From NCBI GenBank assembly GCA_963810905.1, contig CAWEPG010000007.1:65824-129823 (forward strand): a DNA stretch of 64,000 nucleotides, written 5' to 3'. The notes under the pieces are model-generated. The model was not told the origin of the DNA. It saw only the letters and a program-made list of their open reading frames with translations, and did not search any database. Both the position numbers and the translations under genes were made by a program. Within the stretch, counting starts at the first letter, position 1, and each line of letters begins with the position of its first letter. Source of the DNA: CAWBAT01 sp963810905 (GTDB lineage: Bacteria > Acidobacteriota > Terriglobia > Versatilivoradales > Versatilivoraceae). Positions 54,730-64,000 of the stretch are shown piece by piece.

Positions 54730-55326
54730 TTACTTCGACTGAGAACCGCGTTTTGGATGAGCAGCGTCTAGAGCCAGATTCAGCTCGAGCACGTTGACAG
54801 AGGGTTCGCCTAAAATTCCAAGTTGCCGGCCTTCGCTGTGATCTCGGATCAATCGTCTGATTTCGTCGTCCGCTACACCCCGTTCGCGAGAAACTCTGGC
54901 GACTTGGAATTCGGCTGCGGCCGGGGTGATGTGCGGATCCAGCCCCGAAGATGAAGTCGTGATGAGATCGACCGGCACCAAGGTGTTGGAATTCTCAGCA
55001 TGGCTCTGCTCGGCAGCTGGCTTCACCATTTGATCAATCAGCCTTTTGCTGGTCGGACCGAGATTGGTTCCGCCCGAAGACGTGCCGTCATAGCCAATCC
55101 CCGCGGCGGAAGGCCGAGAATGGAAGTAGCCTGGACCACTGAATGGCTGTCCAATTAAACGAGACCCAATGACTTTATCTCCCTGAATGATGAGACTTCC
55201 TTGTGCTTTCTCCTTGAAAAGTACTTGCGCCAAACCAGTGATTGCGTAGGGATATAGAATTCCTGTCAACACAGTCAGGACGACCGTCATCGCTATTGCA
55301 GGGTAAAGGTGTTTCAGTAAATTCAT
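54730..55326 (-). CDS. kdpC: potassium-transporting ATPase subunit KdpC
   Basis: This 198-aa single-pass protein stabilises the KdpFABC complex and acts as its catalytic chaperone. The membrane helix is AIAMTVVLTVLTGILYPYAI. Family motifs include VIGSRLIGQPFSGPGYFHSR, GSGGTNLGPTSK-like SSGGTNLGPTSKRL, SSSGLDPHITPAAAEFQVAR and GRQLGILGEPSVNVLELNLA. The reading frame is intact although kdpA and kdpB are broken. GAGGAGAAA precedes the start. The group II intron ends 32 bases upstream of it. Confidence 0.95.
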   Translation of the reverse strand: MNLLKHLYPAIAMTVVLTVLTGILYPYAITGLAQVLFKEKAQGSLIIQGDKVIGSRLIGQPFSGPGYFHSRPSAAGIGYDGTSSGGTNLGPTSKRLIDQMVKPAAEQSHAENSNTLVPVDLITTSSSGLDPHITPAAAEFQVARVSRERGVADDEIRRLIRDHSEGRQLGILGEPSVNVLELNLALDAAHPKRGSQSK

Positions 55327-55343
55327 GATTTTCTCCTCATACA

Positions 55344-55358
55344 GCCCCTTCTAAGGGG
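55344..55358. repeat. hairpin at the intron insertion site
   Basis: CCCCTT, a two-base loop and AAGGGG (about 55345-55358) form a small stem directly at the 5' intron junction. Some group II introns (class C) insert after terminator-like stems, so this may have been the target. Confidence 0.45.
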
Positions 55359-55753
55359 TGCGCCAGGCAAAGCCTGGCGGATCTTGTTAGTTGCGAGGTA
55401 CTAACCATGTAAATTGCCTATCGTACATGTAGCCGAACCAGCACCGGGTGGGAGTAATCCCGGCGGTGAAGCCTGGGGAGGCAAACTCGTGAGCCGTAGC
55501 GAAAGCGAACCGATTCGGCCTCGTGAAAGGGTAAAGCTGAGAGTGGCTAGTCCTCCCCTTTTGGATGAAGCCTGACACCGGCGATGAAGCATGGGCACGA
55601 GCAGTCGTCGGACTCTCCGGGGTGCTTGGGGACGGCGCGCGAGGACAGATCCGTCGAGGAACCTGGGAGGCCCGGCGGAGTGGCGAGAGAGACGCCAACG
55701 CCTTGGGGGAATCCATAACCCTGGGAGCGGCTCCGGCCGGGAGTCGGACAGGC

Positions 55754-55801
<48 letters not shown>

Positions 55802-55838
55802 GCCGGGAAGTGCTTCTGTAAGAGGAGGAGAAAACCGC

Positions 55839-57292
<1,454 letters not shown>

Positions 57293-57412
57293 AGGAGGCA
57301 CCCGTAGTGCACGGCATGCGACTCGTGAGACACATCCGGGGAAACCCTGATACAGAGTATGTCGAAGCCTAACCACTACGCGTCCTCCTCTACTCTACGA
57401 AGAACAAAGTCC

Positions 57413-59542
57413 CTATGCCAAACCTACTGCGGTGATGATCACGTCGATGATTTTGATCCCGATGAACGGAATGATCACACCTCCGACGCCATAGATGAAG
57501 ATATTGCGCCTCAGAACGGCAGCCGCTCCCAGGGGGCGGTACTTGATCCCGCGTAGCGCCAGCGGAACCAGCGCGATGATGATCAAGGCGTTGAAGATCA
57601 CGGCCGACAGAATCGCGGATTCCGGAGTTTGTCAGCGCATGATATTCAGGGCGCGAAGAGGTCCCTCTTTGAAGCCAGTCAAAGCGTACAGGCCGCGAAC
57701 ATGGCCGGAATGATGGCGAAATACTTCGCCACGTCATTGGCAATGGAAAAGGTCGTCAGCGCTCCTCGCGTCATGAGGAGCTGTTTTCCGATTTCAACGA
57801 TTTCGATCAACTTGGTCGGATTGGAGTCCAGATCGACCATGTTTCCGGCTTCCTTGGCTGCCATCGTTCCGGTATTCATGGCCACGCCGACGTCTGACTG
57901 AGCCAGAGCGCGGTGCATCATTGGTTCCGTCCCCAGTCATGGCGACCAGCTTGCCCTTCGGCCTGCTCGCGACGGATCAACGCCATCTTGTCTTCCGGTT
58001 TGGCTTCAGCCAGAAAGTCATCCACTCCGGCTTCTGCTGCAATGGCTGCTGCCGTGAGCGGGTTGTCTCCGGTAATCATCACCGTCTTGATACCCATGTT
58101 TCGCAATTGCACAAACCGTTCACGCATCCCGCCCTTAACAATGTCTTTGAGGTGGATCACTCCCAGCGCATTTCTCCCATCCGCCACGACGAGGGGGGTT
58201 CCTCCGTGACTGGAGACTCGCTCCAACGGCGGCTTTGAGCTCCGCCGGTATCGCTCCTCCCTTGGAATTCACAAACTCAACAACCGCGTCGTGAGCCCCC
58301 TTGCGAACCGAGCGACCATTGAGATCGACGCCCGACATGCGGGTCTGGGCAGAAAAGGGAATGAAGTGAGCCTCGTGTTCGAGCCAACCTCCCGGCCTCT
58401 CAATCCATATTTGGTCTTGGCCAGCACGACGATGGAACGGCCTTCGGGAGTTTCATCGGACAGGCTGGACAATTGGGCAGCGTCGGCCAAATCACTCTCC
58501 TTGATCCCGGGCAGAGGAATGAACTCCACGGCCTGACGGTTACCCAAGAGTAATGGTTCCCGTTTTGTCCAGAAGCAGGGTATTGACATCGCCCGCTGCC
58601 TCGACGGCGCGCCCAGACATGGCCAGTACGTTGTGCTGGATGACCCGATCCATTCCCGCAATGCCGATGGCCGACAAGAGTCCACCGATCGTGGTGGGAA
58701 TCAGGCAAACCAGCAGGGCGACAAGAACGGTAATTGACGGCGGTGCGCCGCAGCGAAAACACCGGCTGCTTTAGCAGCTCCCACGCTATAGATGGCGTAC
58801 GGCAGCAGACTCACCACGGCAAACACGAATACGATCGTCAAGCCCGGCCAGCAAGATATTCAGGGCGATTTCATTCGGCGTTTTCTGTCGTTCAGCACCT
58901 TCCACCAAGAGCGATCATGCGGTCCAGGAAAGTTTCACCGGGATCGGAAGTGATGCGGACTTTGATCCAGTCTGACATAACCTTGGTCCCTCCCGTGACA
59001 GCGGAGCGGTCGCCACCGGATTCGCGAATGACCGGCGCACTTTCACCTGTAATGGCGGACTCATCGACAGAAGCAACTCCTTCGACAACTTCGCCATCGC
59101 CGGGAAGGAATTCCCCTGCCTTGACCAGAACCAGGTCGCCTTTGCGCAGTTGGGAGCAGCAATGGTTCGTAGCGAAGGCTCTGGATTCCCGGACCCCTCG
59201 AATCTGAACGATCCGATTGCCATGGGTTTCTGTCTTGGTTTTCCGCAACGTGTCGGCCTGAGCCTTGCCACGTCCTTCAGCCATCGCCTCGGCAAAGTTG
59301 GCAAAGATGACGGTAAACCACAGCCAGAAAGCGACCTGGCTGTGAAGAGCAGATTCGCCGTGTGGCCCGTGGCGATATCCCGAACAATGAGTAGCGTCGT
59401 CAACATACTCCCAATCTCAACCACAAACATCACTGGGTTGCGAGCCACCCACCGCGGGTTCTAATTTCTTAAAAGAATCCTTAATCGCCCGCTTCACAAT
59501 GGGTGGGTCAAACAACGGTCTCTTCTGTGCTTTCTCTGCCAT
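57413..59542 (-). pseudogene. kdpB: potassium-transporting P-type ATPase subunit KdpB, several frameshifts as sequenced
   Basis: Start ATG 59542 has GGAG upstream; the stop is at 57413, giving ~700 codons as expected. Conserved parts appear across frames: LFDPPIVKRAIKDSFKKLEP, NPVMFVVEIGSMLTTLL, the actuator segment KAGEFLPGDGEVVEGVASVD with ESAITGESAPV, the phosphorylation site LLLDKTGTIT (near 58550-58580), ITGDNPLTAAAIAAEAGVDD, and C-terminal NIFIYGVGGVIIPFIGIKII. One early break is an extra C in a CC run near 59462. Many others follow. The protein sequence between breaks looks functional. Confidence 0.85.
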
Positions 59543-59589
59543 ATGTCTCCTCATTATCGATTACCAGAGTAACTCCCTGGCTAAGGGGA

Positions 59590-61441
59590 CTAAATCAACT
59601 TGGCTTCTTTTCGCAAGCCGAGTCCCTGCAAGGGACAAATCTCAATAAAACTCAAAAAGTCGTACCCTGCCTTCATCAGAAAATGCTCCACAATCGGTCC
59701 AAGGGAAAGCACAGGGAAAAACGTCAATGCGCCCACGATCAAGATCACGCTACGAGCAAGCCGACGAACAGAGGCGTATGAACCGGGAAGGTGCCTGCCG
59801 AGGAGGCGCTGCTTTTTTGCGGCCAGGCTGCCGGCGATGCCCATCATCGGGATGATCATGAAGAATCGCCCAAACAACATCGCCAATCCCAAGGTAGTGT
59901 TGTACCAGAGAGTATTGACCGTGATTCCAGCAAAGGCCGAACCATTGTTGCCAGTCGCCGACGTGAAGGCGTAGACAATCTCGGAAAGTCCGTGGGGCCC
60001 AGTGTTGTTGACTTTGACGTTCCATAGTCGACGACACTCGACCAAGCGCTGAAACCGAGAATGCAAAGCGCGAAGATGAGGACGTAAAGCATGGCCAATT
60101 TGACATCTTTGGCCTCAATCTTTTTGCCGAGATACTCGGGCGTCCGTCCCACCATGAGCCCAGCGATAAAGACCGTCAGAACTACCATCACCAGCATGCC
60201 GTACATGCCGGCGCCTACCCCTCCAAAAATAATTTCACCCAGCATGATATTGAGCAGGGGGACCATCCCGCCGAGAGGTGTAAAGGAATCATGCAGGAAT
60301 TGACGGCTCCACAAGATGCGTCGGTCGTGGCGGTGGCAAACAAGGCCGAATTCATAATTCCAAAGCGGACCTCTTTGCCCTCCATATTTCCTCCTGATTG
60401 CTCTTTTCCGGGAGATTCATTCGCGGTTTGGCAATCCCGATGTTGATTGAAAATCGGATTACCTTGAGCTTCGAAGTAATAGGTCACAAAGAAGCCAGCC
60501 AGAAAAAGGAATGCCATCGCGGCAAACACTGCCCAGCCATGTTTTTGGTTGCCCGTCATTCGCCCCAATGTGTAGGTCAGCCCCGCTGATATGGCAAAAA
60601 TGCTAAACATCTCGAGGAAATTAGAAAGAGGTGTCGGATTTTCATAAGGATGGGATGAGTTGGCGTTAAAGAAACCGCCACCATTCGTGCCTAGTTCTTT
60701 AATGATTTCCTGTGAAGCAACGGGTCCCTGGGCTATCGTCTGCGTCTGTGACGGTCTCAGTCGTCTTTGTGCCTTTCTCGTCCGTCTTCTCGACTTTTTG
60801 TGGTTCAACCAACGTGGCCTGAGTGTAAGGACTGAAGTTTTGAACGACTCCTTGTGAGACCAAAACCAGCGCCCCAATAACGCAGATGGGAAGCAAGAGA
60901 TAGAGCGTCGTGCGCGTCAAGTCAACCCAGAAATTTCCGACTGTGTTGGCTGTCCGACGTGCGATCCCGCGAATGAAAGCCACCGCCAGCACAATGCCGG
61001 TAGCCGCTGATGTGAAATTATGAAAAGCAAGCCCGGCCATTTGGGTGAAGTAACTCATCGTGGATTCGCCCGAGTAGGCTTGCCAGTTTGTGTTCGTGGT
61101 GAAACTAACCGCCGTGTTGAAGGCCAAGTCGGGCGCCACGCCCGTAAATCCTTGAGGGTTGTGCGGCAAATAGTATTGCAAGCCGCTCGAAGCCATAGAG
61201 GAGAAGCAAGCCGCCACAGTTAAATATGAGCATGGCGGCCGTGTAGGCAGTCCAGTGCTGTTCCTCATGTTCGTCTAACCCGGCAGATGCGGTAGATCAA
61301 CCGCTCCAGCGGGCCAAAGAGTCTTCCTGCGAGCGTTGGCTCCCCGGAAAAAATCTTAGCCATGAAGAGACCCAGTGGTTTGGTCACGGCCAGAACCGCC
61401 AGGAAATAGATTGCAAGTTGCAAGAACCCATTGACTGTCAT
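59590..61441 (-). pseudogene. kdpA: potassium-transporting ATPase subunit KdpA, several frameshifts as sequenced
   Basis: ATG 61441 follows GGAGGAGTAGA. The four pore loops survive: NTAVSFTTNTNWQAYSGEST, ELGTNGGGFFNANSSHPYEN, a DASCGAVNS segment and GNNGSAFAG. FWVDLTRTTLYLLLPICVIG and the C-terminal VGALTFFPVLSLGPIVEHFL are also present. Breaks I can place are single extra bases near 61285 and 61182, a shift near 60735, and single missing bases near 60294 and 60020. KdpA is the K+-channel-like subunit of the ATP-driven importer. Confidence 0.87.
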
Positions 61442-61542
61442 TCTACTCCTCCACAGGATGCAATCATTTGAGCTCTAAACCATAGTGCAGACTCTCCGCT
61501 TTCTGGGAGATGCCCCATACTCGGACTGAAACGTCCCATGCC

Positions 61543-61632
61543 CTAGAACTTCTCTGGCTTCAGCAGGGCGTAAGTCAAATACACTAACAAGGCGACACTA
61601 ATAAGACCACTGATCAGGTATTCCAGGTTCAT
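61543..61632 (-). CDS. kdpF: KdpF subunit
   Basis: A 29-residue single-helix peptide, MNLEYLISGLISVALLVYLT followed by YALLKPEKF, matches the KdpF signature (helix then LLxPEKF). It stabilises KdpABC in the membrane. AGAAGGAGGT lies just before its ATG. It is too short for common gene callers. Confidence 0.9.
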   Translation of the reverse strand: MNLEYLISGLISVALLVYLTYALLKPEKF

Positions 61633-61645
61633 TCATTACCTCCTT

Positions 61646-61729
61646 CTACACGCGCTCGCAAAAGTGCACGTAATAGAGTGATAACACGAAGAAAATGACT
61701 GCAATGGCTAGAAACAAGATGTCGAGCAT
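61646..61729 (-). CDS. 27-residue membrane peptide upstream of kdpF
   Basis: The frame MLDILFLAIAVIFFVLSLYY ending VHFCERV is a single hydrophobic helix with a short charged tail. AAAGGAGG stands eight bases before its ATG, and the kdpF ribosome site follows its stop directly. I recall similar tiny ORFs ahead of kdpF in other acidobacterial kdp loci, but cannot check that. It may be an extra small subunit of the Kdp complex. Confidence 0.65.
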   Translation of the reverse strand: MLDILFLAIAVIFFVLSLYYVHFCERV

Positions 61730-61759
61730 GAGGCCAGCCTCCTTTGGGCGCAAGCGGCG

Positions 61760-61972
61760 TCAACGGTTTCTGTAGGTCTGTCTCCAAACAATGAATCTTG
61801 CAAGGCAGAGTGAAACAAATCCCTCGAAATCTCTCGATAAAAGCAGGATGTTTCGACTCATTTGACTGACCATTTTCTCCACTCGAGCCGGGAAGAAAAC
61901 GAATAATGTGGCTGGGGCCAGCCGAGTGACCTGCGATACATGTCTAATCACGCTTTCACATGTCATGAGCAT
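61760..61972 (-). CDS. possible 70-residue leader protein of the kdp operon
   Basis: GGAGG lies five bases before ATG 61972, and the frame ends 30 bases before the 27-residue peptide gene. The product is basic and partly hydrophobic and I do not recognise it. Good ribosome site and position are the only support; chance is quite possible. Confidence 0.28.
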   Translation of the reverse strand: MLMTCESVIRHVSQVTRLAPATLFVFFPARVEKMVSQMSRNILLLSRDFEGFVSLCLARFIVWRQTYRNR

Positions 61973-62317
61973 CTGCTACCTCCGCTTTCTGTTCTGTCTT
62001 TGTGTGCTGGTTATAAGTGCTCTCTAAGGGAGTTCCAGCAGTCATCGAGCACTGTAGTCCCCTGGACATTAGGAAGTCATAAATGCTTCCTTAAAAGATC
62101 ATTAAGATTGCATCAAAAGATTGTTAGAATTCAGGCGGGAGTCGGTTTGGCTTCGTGAAGCCTGACCATAAGTTTCAGGAGAGGCAAGATTTGGCGGGTC
62201 AAAGCATCGATACGGTTGAGCGTCGTGGAATTTTTCACCTTTATGGAATTTGTCGGCGAATAGCGAGATTGCCCGGTCCTAAAGAGTGCCGCTCGGTTCT
62301 ATCCAGCGCTGGTCGAT
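61973..62317. other. intergenic region upstream of the kdp locus
   Basis: This 345-base spacer follows the second KimA-like gene. It probably contains the kdp promoter and KdpE sites. I looked for a second ydaO element and do not see its conserved blocks, nor a clear terminator for the upstream gene. Confidence 0.4.
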
Positions 62318-64000
62318 TCAATTCTTGCTGCTACCCATGTGAATTGGCTGTTTCGATCGTTCATGGATATCATCTCGGATTCGTTGAAGGACATTGCTTC
62401 TTCCGTCTCCATGAAGGGCTTCATCAAAGCTGGCCAGAGCAATGGAGACCACGTCTCGATGATGTAGCTCTTTCATGTTCGGAAGCTTTGCAATTTCCAG
62501 CCACAATTTGTGAATACGGTCGATATCTTCGAAAGAAAGCTGCGGAGGATGAGCTCCCAGATAGAAATCATGGATTGAGCCGTCTAAGTCGATGACCCGA
62601 AACAGGATCTGCTGCTTGGGCTTGTTGGGAAGATTTTCCCAGGCATCTCCCATGCGTTTGGCTTGCTCTTCTGGGCTCATTACGGAGGATCGCCCTGCAA
62701 TAATTTCTGCTGATTCGAGTTGAGCTGCTGTTTGTACAATCGCCTGAAAAATGTCTGACGAAGGCACGACCAGCAAATCGACATGCTTGCCTGCTTTCTC
62801 TGCCAGCGCAACGACGCGGCTAAACAGAAGTTGTTCATATGCTGTAAAGACATGGAGCTCTTCCAGGTCTTTATAACCCGTGTCAGGCCCGCGCATCAAA
62901 TGCACCGTCATGACCACCAAGTTTCTCCCCGGATGCATCAACTCCAGGGCTTTACGGACATGTTCTAGAGTGTTGTAGTCGCGAACAAGACACAGCGTGT
63001 TTCCCGGTAAGACAGAAACGGATTCATAGGAAACACTCTCCTGGAGTTGAAGCCTGAATTGATCGACCTCTACATGGGCTTTGGAACCGCGACGGCGTTC
63101 GTTTACCTGCTCGGAGACCAGGAAAATCACAAAGAATACTAGCGTGAAAGCAATGCCGCTGATGGTGGCAACTTGCTTGGTGATCAGATTGACTCCAGCC
63201 ACACTGAAGAGAAGTGTGGCAATGACGCCCAAGCCGATTGGGATCTCATGCCGATCTAAAGTGATGTTGAGCGGAACCTTCCATTCCCGAGGGGACTTAT
63301 CCTTAAAACGCAATACGAGAACGGCCAGCCCCTTAAATGCGAAAGACCAGATCACACCAAACGCATACGCCTCACCCAAGATATAGACATTTCCCCGGGA
63401 CCCAATAATCGTCGCTAGCTGCAGGATAACGATCAGGTCAATCATCCGATAGGTAGTTCCATATCGTTTATGGGGCTTCCGAAGCCAGTCAGGCAGTACT
63501 CCGTCTTCACTGACTCGATTCAAGACCCCATTCGAGCCTATGATAGCCGTATTGACTGCTCCGGCAAGCATCAGAAAGCCAACAATGACAATGAAGCCTT
63601 GAAAAAAGAAGGCGCAGGGACAAAGGCCCCACCAGATGCATGGCAATCCCGCTAATCAAATTATCGAAGTAATGAGGCCTGACGTTGTCCGGGACCAGAG
63701 CATAAGCTAAGAAAGAGACCAGCGAAGTGAATAGGAGTGAATAGGCAAAGATGACGAGTCCGGCTCGCATGAGATTCTTGTGTTTCGGGTGCTCGAGTTC
63801 ACGATTGACTTGGGCGAGAGACTCTTCTCCGGACATCGCGAGGAAAGAGTGTCCGAAAGCGATAAGTATTCCGATGAGCCCAATGAGAGCCCCGGCGTTC
63901 AGGCCATAGTGTTCCTCTTTCACGACCTCTCTTCTCCGAAATAGGAGGACGGGGCCGCTTCCTGATCCAACGGGTGCAAAGCATGGGGAGCAATATCGGG
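62318..64000 (-). pseudogene. second KimA-like APC permease with USP tail, two frameshifts, N-terminus beyond window
   Basis: This paralogue of the 45891-48264 gene is read in three frames: about 64000-63925, 63923-63507 and 63646-62318. Shared segments include LIGLIGILIAFGHSFLAMSG, EESLAQVNRELEHPKHKNLM, VPDNVRPHYFDNLISGIAMH, AGAVNTAIIGSNGVLNRVSE and the tail NTLCLVRDYNTLEHVRKALE. One break is a T6 run near 63603 where the paralogue has five T; the other is near 63950 in a variable loop. The C-terminal 442 residues are intact. It lies directly upstream of the kdp locus on the same strand. Confidence 0.82.

Noticed and set aside
61973..62317. Second c-di-AMP riboswitch upstream of kdp
   Set aside because: None of the ydaO conserved blocks are present on either strand.
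62155..62595. 146-codon plus-strand frame opposite the second KimA-like gene
   Set aside because: It is the shadow of a conserved coding sequence on the other strand and has no ribosome site or recognisable domain.

Overview
The window is a stretch of bacterial chromosome, roughly half G+C by eye, with tightly packed genes on both strands. I saw no rRNA, tRNA, CRISPR array or prophage. The best lineage clue is the von Willebrand factor A protein at 35047-36015, which resembles the 'VWFA-related acidobacterial domain' family. An orphan Ig-like repeat fragment of a type common in large secreted acidobacterial proteins (44823-45056) agrees with it. I therefore suggest Acidobacteriota or a close neighbour, with moderate confidence. 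Lipoprotein, TonB-like and MacAB-like genes indicate a two-membrane cell envelope.

Region 1 (1-12.9 kb) holds a DUF4388/J-domain protein cut by the window edge, a UDP-sugar epimerase, a TPR zinc metalloprotease, an unusual fusion of a degenerate receiver, one membrane helix and a TonB-like C-terminus, a PEGA-domain protein, the dTDP-sugar pair rfbB-rfbA, a sugar-isomerase-like TIM barrel, a membrane histidine kinase and two unrecognised membrane-anchored proteins. Region 2 (13-25 kb) holds a translationally coupled acetyltransferase / amidohydrolase / DMT transporter set, a PDZ protein with a possible dead peptidase domain, a GAF-GAF histidine kinase, rlpA, lipA, an MFS transporter and a second DMT transporter. 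Region 3 (25-33 kb, minus strand) is a compact run: MacA-like adaptor, ABC ATPase, MacB-like permease, acylphosphatase, ispF, a TPR protein and an esterase/beta-propeller fusion. Region 4 (33-45.8 kb) is metabolic: Pit phosphate permease with its DUF47 partner, a ComEA-type helix-hairpin-helix protein, the VWA protein, a frameshifted nupC, two-subunit methylmalonyl-CoA mutase, dtd, a tiny monohaem c-type protein, a single-module Clp-like AAA+ ATPase, bioB and a UroD-like enzyme.

Region 5 (45.9-64 kb, minus strand) is a potassium-uptake island. Two paralogous APC permeases with cytosolic USP-like tails (KimA-like) flank a complete kdp locus in the order small ORF - kdpF - kdpA - kdpB - [group II intron] - kdpC - usp-like - sensor kinase - kdpD N-part - kdpD C-part - kdpE. 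The proximal KimA-like gene is preceded by a recognisable ydaO/c-di-AMP riboswitch with an intrinsic terminator, so one locus combines c-di-AMP control and two-component control of potassium import. KdpD is split into separate proteins, and the adjoining sensor kinase has Gly where the phospho-accepting His should be.

A caveat for everything after about 36 kb: nupC, both KimA-like genes, kdpA, kdpB, the kdpD C-part and the intron reverse transcriptase are all interrupted. Where I could work the break out it is a single-base gain or loss, often in a homopolymer, and the encoded protein is otherwise well conserved. That pattern fits uncorrected sequence errors better than old gene decay, but the sequence alone cannot settle it.
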